64,000 nt of DNA from Candidula unifasciata (lineage: Eukaryota > Mollusca > Gastropoda > Stylommatophora > Geomitridae), in the NCBI GenBank assembly GCA_905116865.2, contig CAJHNH020001101.1:227501-291500 (forward strand). Direction: 5' to 3'. Position numbers and translations under genes: made by a program. The notes under the pieces were generated by a model. The model was not told where the DNA came from. It did not search any database and saw only the letters and a program-made list of their open reading frames with translations. Shown here piece after piece: positions 13,301 to 21,194 of this stretch. How positions within the stretch are numbered: position 1 is the first letter of the stretch; each line of letters starts with the position of its first letter.

Positions 13301-16300
13301 CTGACCATTTTCTGTCGGTAGGTAAAATCGATCTGAAACTTAAAGATATATAACATCTAATAATCCTAGAAATCAGTATAGTGTAGGCTATCTCAGGGAT
13401 AAAGAAGTTAAGGAACAATTTTCATTTACAGTCTGTTAATAAGTAACAGGGGTTGCAGCATTTAGCTGAAGATGTAAGCATTGAAGTCTGCTGGGATCAG
13501 ATCAATGGACTCTGAAATTAATTTTGTGTAGAAGTCCTTGGCAAGAAAGAACCGAAACATAAAACGTGGATAACACCTGAAACCAATAACCTGTTTTAAG
13601 AAAGAAAAAGTTAAAAGGCAGACTTAATAGCAAAATTAGAGCTGCTAAAGCTCACACTCACAATAAATACACATAAGCCAAAAGGAAGTTAGGAGGCGAA
13701 TACGGGCAGATAAAGTAAAATATCCAAATGATCTAGCACAAGAAGCGGAGACAGCAGCAGCAAACGGAAACATCAGAGACCTTTACAGTAACACAAGAAA
13801 ATTAGTAGTTAAATAAAGTCAGCCAACTCGAAAAATCAAAAATAGTTAAAGAAAAGTACTCACTAACACTAAAGATCAAATGGAAAGAGGGGCTGAATTT
13901 TTTGAAATACTTCTAAATAGACCAGCTCCAGCGGTTCCTCTAGACATCCAGCCTTTAAAAGTGCAACTGGATATCAACTGTGAGATACCCTCTAAAGAGG
14001 AAATTGGAAAAGCTATCAATCTTTTGAAGGAACGAAAGGCGGCAGTTTCTTATGGTATCCCAGTAGAAGCTATTAGGGCCAATATAAACACATCAACGGA
14101 ATTGCTACACAGATTATTTAGTAAAGTCTAGGAGCCCGAAAAAATACCAGCAGACTGGAGAGAAGGATATCTTGTGAAACTGAAACCCCCCCCCCCCCCC
14201 CTAACCCCCCACTCAAAAAAAGGTGATCTACAGGAGTGTGAGAACTATAGAGGAATTGTGTTTCTGTCAGTTATTCTAGTAAGATATTGTTCATTTTTGT
14301 TAAATTTTGGAAAGATTAAAAGATGCTATCGATAAAACGCTAAGAGATGAACTGGCAGGTTTTGGCCAAACAGATCATGTACTGACCAGATAGCCACATC
14401 ACGTATAATAATTGAGCAGAGCATTGCACTGAATTACCACTTAACATTAGATTCATAGACTATGAACAAGCATTTGACAGCATTGATTGGGAATCTCTTG
14501 AAAAATTATTGGGCATTGTGGAACATTATATAAAATTATTAACTTAGTAAAGGCAACGTACAAAGGCATGAAATGTCGAGTTTTTTTTTTTTTTTTTAAT
14601 GGGGCAAAGCTAACAGATACATTTTAAATAAAAACAGGTGTGCGCCACGGATGCCTTTTGTCGCCTCTCATATTTTGACTGGCAATAGATTGGATTATGA
14701 AGACAGCAACTGCTAATACCAGAAACGGAATTTAGTGGACTCCTACCAGACTGAGTGATGATCTTTATTTCGCTGATATTTCTCTTTTGTCCCCTTCACG
14801 AAATCAACAGCACGATAAAGCACATGGGGTCGAAGAGCTGGCTAGGTAAAGGGATACTTTCAGGCGTGCCGTGAAAAGAGCGACGTTCTGTAAAGGACTT
14901 GTTGATTGTTGATATTGTCATCACAAGTATGTGGTGTGCTTCTTATCAGGCGCTCAGCGGTCAAATATCTGCAGTCAGTTTTTGTGTGTTTCATTTTCCT
15001 TGCTCTCTTTTGTTTTCTAGCTGCTTCAGTGTTTATTTATCTCTCTTGTTCTTTTTCTGCTACTCGTTATTACAGCAACAATGAATACAGTCGATGAAAT
15101 GAATTTCTCTACTATGATACTCACATTCGTTAGCGCAGTCGATACGAGACTCGAATTCAAATCCAGTTGCGACTCATTGAAGCCCACGGAAGGTATTCGA
15201 AACGGGCGATTCCGGGGTTCACCCAGCCTCTAGGAAATGGGTACCAGAGTTGACACTCTGGGGTAAATGGAGGAACGTCGCTGTAGCTTCGAACTTACGT
15301 GCGGACGGCAACACAGGCGGATAGTTTCTTATCAGCTGTCCGTGCTGGTGGCAGAGCACTTAGGGTTTATAACTGTGTGCAATGACGCTGGTTCACATCT
15401 CCCAATTAAAAAAAAAAAATTCCATTTATTAGTCTTCGTGGCCAAAAAGCCAGCCCCTTTGCCTCGCACTCCGAATATCATGGTTCACTTCACGGACACG
15501 TAGTTTTGTACATGTGTGGAATTTTTACGGAGATCATCGCTAAAGCTACATAGTTCGTGCTTGTGCACGCACTCAGTCGGCTAGCCTGTCTTCGGAGAAA
15601 GGTCGTCATATAGGATAATAGCGGGAAATAAGATAAATTCTCTCGACTTGAACTTGAATATTTTCACATTTCACATTGGTTAACAGTCGCATTTCACACT
15701 GGTTTACAATCACATTTCACATTGGTTAACAATCACATTTCACATTGGTTAACAATCACATTTCACATTGGTTAACAATCACATTTCACATTGGTTAACA
15801 ATCACATTTCACACTGGTTAACAATCACATTTCACATTGGTTAACAATCACATTTCACATTGGTTAACAATCACATTTCACATTGGTTAACAATCACATT
15901 TCACATTGGTTAACAATCACATTTCACACTGGTTAACAATCACATTTCACACTGGTTAAGAATCACATGTGGAGTGACTGGCCGAATGGGTAGAACGCGG
16001 GGCTCTCAAGCAGGAAACCCTCGGTAATCCTCAGTAAGGCTGGGGATGTTTTTTTCAGTCGGGGGCAAAATAAAATTCTCACCTGCACAGTCGTGGCGAC
16101 AGCACTAGCCATGGGGCCGTAACTCCTCAGGTTCAAAGACCCCCCGCCCCCTCCCTCCCTCCCCCTTCCGCCTACACCTCAAAAGTGGTAAAATAAAGTC
16201 GGTAATTGGCAGCTTTGGTAACAATCACATTTCACATTAGTGAACAATCACATTTCACATTAGTTAACAATCACATTTCACATTGGTGAACAATCACATT

Positions 16301-19084
16301 TCACATTAGTTAACAATCACATTTCACATTGGTGAACAATCACATTTCACATTAGTTAACAATCACATTTCACATTGCTGAACAATCACATTTCACATTA
16401 GTTAACAATCACATTTCACATTGGTGAACAATCACATTAGTTAACAATCACATTTTACTTTGGTGAACAATCACATTTCACATTGGTTAACAATCCCATT
16501 TTCCCACGAATCAATCAACAGATGACAACACCATAGACTTTGACGAATTCTTGCGCCTCTACTCCAAGTACAGACAACAGGAGCAGGCCCGGAAAGAAGC
16601 CATTCTGGATTCAGTCGACAAATTGTTTCTGTGTGGGCCTGGAGATTTCATAGAACTAAGGAAGGTTAGACTTTATGACGTGTCATGTTGGGTGACGTAA
16701 AAGGTTTGTTGATGGGTGAAGAGTTAATGTGTGTCTAGTGACGAACTAAATGCTTTGCATAATGCCGGGTAAATGCGTCTAGTTATATAAAACATGTGTT
16801 GAACGAAGATACAGTAGTATGTTTAGTGACGTAATAAATCTGTTAAATCAGATGTTAACATCTTTGGATGAACATAGAAGAAGAAGAAAAAGAAGAAGAA
16901 GAAAAAGAAAAAAGAAGAAAAAGAAGAAGAAAAAGAAGGATGCGTTTACTGACGTAATAAATCGGGTTAATAAGGCCGTCAGTGTATATAGTGATAAGTT
17001 TCTGATTGGGTATGAATACCACCCTGGCCGCCGGCTTTTAAGAAGAAAAAAAAAATCATTATAAATAATTATCAAAAAAAATGTATACACAATAATCACC
17101 CAGCAGTGAAATGCATAAGCATCTTCATAGAGGCTGTTTGTAAAAATGTCATCATTACTTGATATAATCCGCCATATTTAGATCGAATTACGGTAGTTAT
17201 GTGTTGTATTATGAGGTGCTTTATTAATATATTGCCCCAAATAGGGGACATCCACAGGTCACGGACAGTCTAATATTTCAGTGGGTGGTAGATAGGCTGC
17301 ATGCAGTCGTGAGACCTAGGCTGCATGCTGTCATGGGCGTAGGTGGGTTGGGGTTAGGGCCAGTTCTAGATGTTTTGGGGTCGTTAAAAGCATCAGAAAG
17401 CCGGGAAACCCAGTGTTACCACCCTCTAAATGTTGGACTATCCTGTGACGTCATCGGGGGGGGGGGGGGCCTAGGATATTAATAAAGCACCTATTATGGT
17501 TTTGAAAAGTGTCAGGAGGCTAATGGGAATCCCTCTGAGCACTTGTAGGAACTTTAACTTTTATGCATTTCTTTGTGTCTGAATAAATTTGGTACAAACG
17601 TTTATACAGGGTGATATGAACAACTCCACGCAACACATTGCTACCGTAATGTATTCAGCTATTGTGCATATCGATACGTGTCACAGTTGGTCGATTACTG
17701 TGAATACATTTTTCTCGCTAACTCTACAAACCCCAAGATTTTACTCGCAACACGATATTTTTGTGTGGGATACTGCACTCTTTTGATCCTCAAATTTGCA
17801 AACAAGAGTAACAGAAAGACTTCACCTTATATTCTGTTATCATAGTTCGTGGAAAGATATTGTCTTCTAGTGTAGGAGTTTGTCCGCAACACACGTTTCG
17901 CTAGCAGGATCAAAAATTTTGTCACACTAGTTTCTGGTTATCACCGCTTGGGTTATCACATTTTCTTTATCTTTATATTTGGATTCTTTTTTTTTTCCTG
18001 CACACTAGCGTATGTTTTTGTGTTCTGTTATTTTGTGAACTCAAATGCCATTTTATGTAGTAACCTTACACCAGCCTCGAGGGCCGGCCAAAATTGCTCG
18101 GTGGGCAGGCCTTAGTTTTACCACCCCTGCTCTTGGAATATCAAAGACTGTCACATCTTCAGCAATTGTCTTTTATGTCCAGGTACAGCAGTTGTTGCTG
18201 AAACTACAACAACCTGACCTGGACGCCAGGTTGGTCAGAGAGAAAAGTGACCTGGGAGTGGACGAGGTCAAGCGGCTGGTCAAGTCACTGGACATAAATG
18301 GCAGTGGGTGCATTTCAAAACAAGGTATTCTTTAGATGCGTGTGTCTAAAAAACAGGTTTTTTCTTGGTTGATTAGTCTGGGGTCAATGTGAAGTTATTG
18401 TCACGATTTGATGAGGATGATAATGATGACGATGACGATAAAGATCATCATCATCATTATTTTAAACATAATACTCATCACGATGAGTTGGTCAGGAATT
18501 TTCTTGATTACCCTCTCTTACCTTCTCTCTCACCTTCTTCTCCTCCCTCTCTCTCCCTCTCTCTTCCCTCCTCTCTCTTTCCTCTCTCTCTCCTCCTCTC
18601 TCTTCCATTTCTCCCTGTCTCCCGATCTCTCTCCCCCTCACTTTCTTTCCTCTCCCTTCCCTTTCTCCCTCTCTCTTGATCTCTCCCCCTCTCTCTCTCT
18701 TTCCTCTCCCTTCCCTCTCTCACTTTGTCTAGATCTCTCTCCCCTCTCACACTAAATAACTGTTTTTGTGTCTTTTTGCTGTTTTTTTTTTTTAATTTAA
18801 CATATGTGTAAATAATTATTGTAACTTATTAATGCGAAGAAATAAGGGACCATCTATCAACACTCGTGAAGGGAATGAGGGATCAAGATGAACCGTATTG
18901 GTCAGATAAGGAAGGAGATGCAGAAGATAGTTCGGGGGTACATGTATATGATAGCTAATTGCGTATTCTTTACAGGACGTTGCAGAACTAACCCCAGCAT
19001 TTGTTGGCTGTTTTGCTTTTTCTAGGCAAGTTTTACGTTCAGTTGTTTTCCATTGCAGATATATGATAGTGACGAATAAAATGC

Positions 19085-19172
<88 letters not shown>

Positions 19173-19402
19173 GCAGCAGCAGCAGCAGCATAAGAAGGAG
19201 AGTGAAAAAAAGAGAAAAGATGGGGGAAAAAAGAAGAAAATCACTTTACAGATTACATCAGATATTAGTCCCTTTATATTTCTCGCCATTTCAGAATGGT
19301 CTGTAGTAATTCTCATTTGTACACTTCACAGCCCATTTATCTAACTTTTTTGTTTCTGTTGCAGAATTTGTGAACATCTTGTGTGAACATCTAGACATTT
19401 AG
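1254..19402 (+). CDS. Calmodulin-like EF-hand protein with acidic N-terminal region (gene model, 8 exons)
   Basis: Predicted Ca2+-binding protein. Exons 1254-1398, 4054-4293, 5492-5617, 10378-10410, 12370-12507, 16522-16664, 18183-18324 and 19365-19402 have GT-AG borders and join in frame to 334 codons plus TAG. Residues 1-170 are highly acidic low complexity. The microexon gives TDDLTEEEIT, like the calmodulin start. EF position 1 (about 188-200) is degenerate and lacks the terminal Glu. EF2 (225-236, DRDDDNTIDFDE) is canonical with Asn at loop position 6. EF3 (about 255-270) is degenerate. EF4 (312-323, DINGSGCISKQE) is canonical. The C-terminus is EFVNILCEHLDI. Calmodulin is about 149 residues, so the acidic region roughly doubles the length. 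Introns are filled with repeats. Exons 2-5 are all symmetric phase 1-1. More 5' exons may lie outside the window, or translation may begin in frame at 1173 or 1215. Family membership is firm; the cellular role is unknown. Confidence 0.85.
1515..1995 (-). repeat. Tandem pair of diverged family A units
   Basis: Two minus-oriented copies of a divergent A subfamily lie head to tail with a period of about 230 bp. Both share a ctgcccT-rich leader and gtg(t/c)gacgcaat, then tttaaagccc, then the (g/t)tcaacggg-like block and a final tcctggtggg. The leader repeats in both units, so this is a local duplication of element plus flank. Confidence 0.6.
2041..2680 (+). mobile_element. Non-LTR retrotransposon fragment, RT C-terminus with C2H2 finger
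   Basis: Translations in adjoining frames (2043-2288, 2149-2463, then to 2620) give the post-RT tail typical of LINE ORF2. They show LLYGSETW, HMRCLRKILGIKW, a LRWLGHSWRIED-like block, a GRRCRGRPLLRYKD block, and a final CYHCRRLF-x-SHTRHRH zinc finger before a stop. Frameshifted and 5'-truncated, so inactive. The sequence after the stop (ctgtgagtc onward) recurs at 19630-19720. Confidence 0.85.
2690..3050. other. Gap with no recognised feature
   Basis: AT-rich stretch between a LINE tail and a SINE-like element. I see no coding exon, tandem array or known element. Confidence 0.4.
3055..3215 (+). mobile_element. SINE-like element (family E) with tRNA-like head
   Basis: The head reads gcgtggtctcgaggcatgg and later gttccaggtttaatcctcgg, resembling A and B boxes of a tRNA promoter with a degraded B box. 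The following aatcctcggtaagggctggga segment is shared with the element at 15968-16190. Confidence 0.5.
3668..3687. repeat. Poly-G tract
   Basis: Nearly pure G run interrupted by one T, one of many dG/dC homopolymers in this window. Confidence 0.9.
3720..3905 (+). repeat. Dispersed repeat family F, copy 1
   Basis: Shares tttacaggacgttgcagaac, the ccagcattt block and a gttacgttcagt block with 18955-19070, and an acacaagacggtctgctg segment with 59945-60190. No coding potential seen. Possibly a retroelement 3' region. Confidence 0.6.
4054..4293 (+). CDS. EF-hand gene, acidic exon b
   Basis: 79 codons flanked by split codons (phase 1-1). Acceptor aacctatttacag, donor aacgaag/gtaaga. Composition is dominated by Glu, Asp, Asn and Lys, with short degenerate Asp/Glu runs. 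The previous exon's last base A joins aa to make Lys. Being symmetric, it could be skipped or duplicated without a frameshift. Confidence 0.8.
4380..4995 (+). repeat. 46-bp tandem array (~13 copies)
   Basis: Unit: a T7-8 run, then ctcttccgcaagtttatg and ttactagatagctacaactcg. Copies are nearly identical (T-run length varies by one; isolated substitutions), implying recent expansion or homogenisation. It starts about 90 bp after exon b of the EF-hand gene and runs directly into a truncated family A copy at 4996. Confidence 0.95.
4996..5100 (-). repeat. Truncated family A copy fused to the 46-bp array
   Basis: Begins within family A at ggtttctgggacctctcc and continues through the tttgtgtcatcgggtg block to the gtcctagtggggcagaaag end. 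The distal half of the repeat is missing; the tandem array takes its place. Confidence 0.75.
5275..5299. repeat. Poly-G tract
   Basis: 25-base run of G, the longest pure G run in the left half of the window. Confidence 0.95.
5492..5617 (+). CDS. EF-hand gene, acidic exon c
   Basis: 41 codons between split codons, phase 1-1. Acceptor T10-cctacgtccag, donor gacgcag/gtgaga. Almost entirely Glu, Ala, Gly, Asp and Lys. A second GT (aaaatg/gtaagt at 5693) also exists, but using it would put a stop in the next exon, so 5617 is the supported donor. Confidence 0.8.
5745..5995 (-). mobile_element. 3' end of RT/RNase H LINE (family I-like), truncated
   Basis: Minus-strand translation ends with a SGRCSRLGGKAR block, FNQNAT and IGTLRWLLKMGT, then the tail complementary to caagaaccgacatcacagca. 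The same tail occurs at 45065-46345, 47628-47830 and 27840-28190. A 22-base T tract separates it from upstream sequence. Confidence 0.75.
6430..7535 (+). mobile_element. LINE RT pseudogene
   Basis: Broken reading frames match non-LTR reverse transcriptase: an FxVGRST-like block near 6416, then FIDFKKAFNRVWYAALW, a VRQSCLP block (normally VRQGC), and a damaged catalytic YxDD-equivalent region near 6800. A GKRRGRPRK-like tail lies near 7350-7390, and the element ends in (atg)n at 7517-7530. Many stops and frameshifts. This is the lineage often annotated simply as endonuclease-reverse transcriptase. Confidence 0.8.
7540..8550. other. About 1 kb with no recognised gene
   Basis: Intronic to the EF-hand gene. 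The 96-residue open frame on the minus strand (7573-7863) is hydrophobic but has no family resemblance or splice context. I see no repeat unit, SINE head or RT motif. Confidence 0.4.
8600..8852 (+). mobile_element. LINE 3' end (FCKGPAT-type tail)
   Basis: Encodes a degraded tail: LGYFGHVTRHGDL, then KRGRGRSKL and AHRARELARERQF in different frames. It aligns with the better tails at 11405-11735, 31250-31570 and 48985-49400. Confidence 0.65.
8950..9182 (+). mobile_element. LINE 3' end with (atg)n tail
   Basis: Broken frames correspond to the FGHVMRRGKKEHVVTTGKI region and following RGMIAHAGRQGT end seen intact at 39395-39865. It finishes in a short gatgatgatg tail at 9168-9178. Confidence 0.65.
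9290..10115 (-). mobile_element. LINE 3' region, interrupted by another LINE
   Basis: Reads on the minus strand from about 10115: NEMRCLRK, then SIREKVVITPCLDYI, where it stops matching. It resumes at 9574 with DYINRQRMTWLRHLVRMQP and KARGRPRKRRINDV. The same element is continuous at 33220-33570. The break is filled by 9575-9978. Confidence 0.85.
9575..9978 (+). mobile_element. 5'-truncated LINE inserted in another LINE, with 16-bp target duplication
   Basis: The 404-bp insert encodes the C-terminal ORF2 tail: MPDYRLLKRVFYGKLQQGKRS, then after a frameshift a degenerate zinc finger (PHCSRTFHAHVGL). It is flanked on both sides by aatataatccagacat (9559-9574 and 9979-9994), the signature of target-primed reverse transcription. 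It is younger than its host LINE. Confidence 0.88.
10116..10377. other. Intron end upstream of microexon
   Basis: No element recognised. It ends with the T-rich tract and ttgacag acceptor for the exon at 10378. Confidence 0.5.
10378..10410 (+). CDS. EF-hand gene, 33-nt microexon
   Basis: Ten whole codons (TDDLTEEEIT) between split codons, acceptor T14-gacag, donor aacaa/gtaagt. The peptide matches the conserved start of calmodulin-type proteins (xDxLTEEQIxEF). The frame fits both neighbours: G/GG makes Gly upstream and A/GA makes Arg downstream. Confidence 0.8.
10455..10488. repeat. Poly-C tract
   Basis: 34-base C run, 45 bases downstream of the microexon donor. Confidence 0.95.
10652..10710 (-). 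repeat. Left arm of a ~45-bp inverted repeat
   Basis: The complement of 10662-10705 (cagggctcatggtggcgtgc onward) recurs on the plus strand at 11409-11450, about 700 bp away. The arms differ by a few bases. Probably two oppositely oriented fragments of one LINE. Confidence 0.6.
11090..11375 (+). mobile_element. Dispersed repeat family C, copy 1
   Basis: About 290 bp with a conserved order: ctggctgtaaactccg, ctttagtcttgttccagaac, gattgttggttccttgcc, gcagttgcattctgacttcg, gtcgactctta, the cagtgggtctattcttgttt block, and a final gaaacccacgcaggga. Copies also at 21195-21475 (minus), 37478-37775, 46700-47345 (split) and 62835-63125. No tRNA-like head seen. Confidence 0.8.
11405..11735 (+). mobile_element. 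LINE 3' end (FCKGPAT tail)
   Basis: An open frame at 11416-11724 carries GRRSRGRPTRRWAQD, VHKAGEVARDRVSLRQTVIR and ATFCKGPAT, then tgatgatgatg. This is the ORF2 C-terminus of the LINE represented at greater length by 12880-14915. 5'-truncated. Confidence 0.85.
11985..12270 (-). mobile_element. tRNA-derived SINE, family B (minus)
   Basis: Read on the minus strand: a degraded tRNA-like head ending in gcgatcgaaacctgcg, then a body with ggtcgacccagcctaaaatg, gggtaccagg, a tgctgaccacat-like block and ggaaaagg, and a tail of (cttta/ctttta)n. About fifteen full or partial copies occur in the window. It abuts the next EF-hand exon by about 100 bp. Confidence 0.8.
12370..12507 (+). CDS. EF-hand gene, exon e (EF1 and start of EF2)
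   Basis: 45 codons plus split codons, phase 1-1. Acceptor ctcttgtactgtttccag, donor gagatg/gtaagt. Encodes FDKKAIDGRLDLKGF, a degenerate first EF loop with Gly where the bidentate Glu should be. It continues to MFDTGDRD, the first residues of the canonical second loop, which is completed across the intron. Confidence 0.88.
12880..14915 (+). mobile_element. LINE with endonuclease and RT remnants, internally deleted
   Basis: Endonuclease part: WMCDLNAKIGSDNTG, HENGELFSNLCADNQYIVGVGVF-like, and an NQIDYLCI-equivalent. RT part from 13880: PAPAVPLDIQPL, EEIGKAINLLKERKA, ADWREGYLVKLK, ENYRGI, then VRHGCLLSPLIF and LSDDLYFADISLL (the catalytic FADD has lost an Asp). The end at 14880-14915 has the ATFCKGL tail, so this belongs to the FCKGPAT family. 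Numerous stops and a poly-C insertion make it dead. Confidence 0.85.
14186..14201. repeat. Poly-C tract inside a dead LINE
   Basis: 16-base C run interrupting the RT reading frame of the LINE at 12880-14915. Confidence 0.9.
15125..15425 (+). mobile_element. tRNA-derived SINE, family D, copy 1
   Basis: The head has ttcgttagcgcagtcgatac (A-box-like) and tcgaattcaaatccagttgc. The body has ggttcacccagcctctagg, ggtaccagagttgacactc and cagagcacttagggtttata, and ends in A12 at 15408-15420. It aligns along its length with 34634-34926 on the other strand. Confidence 0.75.
15665..15967 (+). repeat. 23-bp satellite array, left block
   Basis: About 13 near-perfect copies of acatttcacattggttaacaatc, with occasional cact variants. 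Interrupted at 15968 by a SINE-like element; it resumes at 16215. Confidence 0.95.
15968..16214 (+). mobile_element. SINE-like insertion (family E) within the 23-bp satellite
   Basis: The head, gagtgactggccgaatgggt followed by agaacgcggggctctcaagc, resembles a Leu or Ser-type tRNA A-box region. The gtaatcctcagtaaggctgg segment is shared with 3055-3215. Satellite sequence (aatcacat) lies on both sides, so a target duplication cannot be told from the array itself. Confidence 0.7.
16215..16495 (+). repeat. 23-bp satellite array, right block with 46-bp higher-order unit
   Basis: About 12 copies. Alternating units carry (a)gttaac and (g)gtgaac, giving a two-monomer 46-bp higher-order repeat not seen in the left block. 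The array ends about 25 bases before the next EF-hand exon, so it forms most of the 3' end of that intron. Confidence 0.93.
16522..16664 (+). CDS. EF-hand gene, exon f (EF2 end, linker)
   Basis: Two bases complete Asp, then 47 codons ending in phase 0. Acceptor gaatcaatcaacag, donor aggaag/gttaga. DDNTIDFDEF completes the canonical EF2 loop (D1, D3, D5, I8, E12). A charged helix YSKYRQQEQARKEAI follows, then the degenerate EF3 region (FLCGPGDFIEL), which lacks the acidic loop ligands. Confidence 0.88.
16876..16945 (+). repeat. (aag)n-rich microsatellite
   Basis: Imperfect aag/aaaag run; the open frames over it are artefacts. Confidence 0.9.
17100..18045. other. Intronic stretch, little recognised
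   Basis: Contains a poly-G run near 17456-17469. Otherwise I see no element or exon. Confidence 0.4.
18050..18125 (+). mobile_element. Short hAT-like end fragment
   Basis: The gagggccggccaaaattgct, gggcaggccttagtttt and accacccctgct blocks resemble the terminal regions of hAT-type MITEs. Only one end is visible. It sits 60 bases upstream of EF-hand exon g. Confidence 0.35.
18183..18324 (+). CDS. EF-hand gene, exon g (EF4 loop)
   Basis: 47 codons plus one base. Acceptor gtcttttatgtccag, donor aaacaag/gtattc. Encodes the entering helix LGVDEVKRLVKSL and a canonical Ca2+ loop DINGSGCISKQ, whose final Glu is completed in the next exon. The open frame continues upstream past the acceptor, but the phase-0 join fits exon f exactly. 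Confidence 0.88.
18520..18760 (+). repeat. CT-rich low-complexity tract
   Basis: Pyrimidine-rich ctctcc/tccctctct sequence; Ser/Leu/Pro open frames here are spurious. Confidence 0.9.
18955..19070 (+). repeat. Dispersed repeat family F, copy 2
   Basis: Carries tctttacaggacgttgcaga, the ccccagcatttgttggctg block and the gttttacgttcagttg block shared with 3720-3905 and 59945-60190. Confidence 0.65.
19086..19190 (+). repeat. (aat)n microsatellite, then (agc)5
   Basis: About 28 aat repeats ending in five agc units. Confidence 0.97.
19365..19402 (+). CDS. EF-hand gene, terminal exon h
   Basis: aa completes the loop-ending Glu, then FVNILCEHLDI and TAG at 19400-19402. Acceptor tttctgttgcag. EFVNIL corresponds to the calmodulin EFVQMM segment, so the protein ends at the usual place for this family. 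Confidence 0.88.
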
Positions 19403-19540
19403 AGCCTGCAGGACTCCTGCCCACTGTTTCATGTGTTTGGTCCTTCACAGTTAAAATAGTTATTTGAGATACAATCAATGAAGGAATCAGTTAGTGTCCT
19501 TTTTTTTTTTTAAATATTGTTAACGAATTAATTTATTTTT

Positions 19541-19546
19541 AATAAA
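19541..19546 (+). terminator. Candidate poly(A) signal
   Basis: aataaa about 140 bases after the EF-hand stop codon, in an AT-rich region. Also just upstream of a LINE tail, so alternative sites are possible. Confidence 0.5.
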
Positions 19547-19629
19547 TTTTAAATTAATTGATTTAATATTTTTTCACAATTTTATTATTATTGTTCCGCA
19601 TTATGCTCTTTCTTAACGCAATCGGATCT

Positions 19630-19720
19630 TGTAGGACACACTCGCCATTGCCATGGACTGTGAGTCCCATGTCTTCTTATAGCACAGTTTAAAACTATAG
19701 CTTAGAGGGACAGAAAGGTG
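19630..19720 (+). mobile_element. Extreme 3' end of the C2H2-finger LINE
   Basis: Matches the LINE tail at 2580-2670: cacactcgccattgccatgg, ctgtgagtc, then a catgtcttcttatagcac block. About 90 bp long. Confidence 0.7.
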
Positions 19721-19960
19721 TCAAGAAAAACAAAAACAGCAGCAGCAACAATAACAACAATAACAAAAACAACAACAATAACAAAAACAGCAACAACAAC
19801 CCATTGAAACAAATCCTAGGCTCTCGGAAAGACCTACCCTTCCCCCTCGAACTTTTCCCACCCTATCATATAGCCAAAATGTTTTACGGGAATTAGTGAA
19901 GGTAACCCTTGAACGTACGCTCCCCCCCCCCCCCACAACAAAATTGAGTATAAGACTGGA

Positions 19961-20191
<231 letters not shown>

Positions 20192-20216
20192 GAATGTATG
20201 TATGTGTGTATGTATG

Positions 20217-20420
20217 GTGTACCCCACCAGGACATCAAACAACTTGGTAAACACCTTGTGACACAAAGTGCCACCATGCGGATAAGAATCACCCGTGTGG
20301 AGGTCCCAGAAACCCCGGTAAGCCGTTAGGCCTTATGGGCCGGCTATATTCAGGACCCCTGACAAATGCCAGGGTGGGGTTTCTCATAACGAAAAATTGC
20401 ATCCCACATGGAGACGAAAT
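20217..20420 (+). repeat. Dispersed repeat family A, copy
   Basis: Plus-oriented, from taccccaccaggacatcaaa through ggtcccagaaacccc and ggcccctgacaaatgccag-like blocks to gcatcccacatggagac, whose hairpin is degraded. Confidence 0.75.
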
Positions 20421-20510
20421 GACTTTTGCAAAGGACTGGATTTTATTTATTTATGTAAATTGAAAAATTGTACCACATGGGGACGACTAGTAGCGGCTGA
20501 CTGACTTTCT

Positions 20511-20706
20511 ACCCCACCAGGACATCACACAAGCGATAAACACCCGATGACACAATGTGCCACCATGTCGATGAGGATCACAGTGGAGAGGTCCCAGAAA
20601 CCGCGTTCAGCTATTAGGCCATATTTATGGCCAGGCTATATTGCGGCCCCTGGCAAAAGCCAGAGGAGGTCTTTAAAAAACGAAAAATTTCATCCTAAAA
20701 AGGACG
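20511..20706 (+). repeat. Dispersed repeat family A, copy
   Basis: From taccccaccaggacatcaca to the hairpin catcctaaaaaggacg. Lies 100 bp from the preceding copy in the same orientation. Confidence 0.78.
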
Positions 20707-20893
20707 GGAAGTGTATTAGGTACGTAATACACACACATTCGAGAAGAGACGACTTGTAAATATGAATAGGGCTGGATTGATAATGCAGTGTTTTGCTTGT
20801 TAGGGAGCAAGTTTAAATATGTATAACACAAAAAGTTGCGGTTTAATCATTTTATTTTTAAGATAATCAAGGAGGATTCAACTGAAGTGGCTT

Positions 20894-21034
20894 ATGGCTG
20901 ACATTCTTTATGCTGCTTTAGTGTGGGTTCTGGTTTGTGGATGCCGATTTGCTGGATCAGTCGCTGTCATTCAGCATAAATCTAACAGCATTGTAACTTG
21001 GGATAGCCTGCCAGAAAAGAACAGTAACTCTTGA
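20894..21034 (+). CDS. Small ORF with signal-peptide-like start (speculative)
   Basis: A 46-codon frame starts MADILYAALVWVLVCGCRF, a hydrophobic leader of about 15 residues, and ends in a Ser/Asn-rich tail. No family recognised. It lies between repeats with no clear promoter or partner exon, so chance is quite possible. Confidence 0.2.
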   Translation: MADILYAALVWVLVCGCRFAGSVAVIQHKSNSIVTWDSLPEKNSNS

Positions 21035-21194
21035 TTAATGACAACAAAATGTCAGTTATAGTAGTTCTAATTTCCTCTTACTTAGGTAATTCCCATAGTC
21101 ATTGAAAGCAGATACGCTCACTTGCCGCCCTGGTAGCCATTTTCTTCATGCTTTTCGAAAGAAAAAAAAAAAAGAATAAAATATACTATACCTA

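Noticed and set aside
15665..16495. Looks like a CRISPR array (regular short repeats)
   Set aside because: Units are contiguous with no unique spacers, there are no cas genes, and the surroundings are clearly eukaryotic; it is a satellite.
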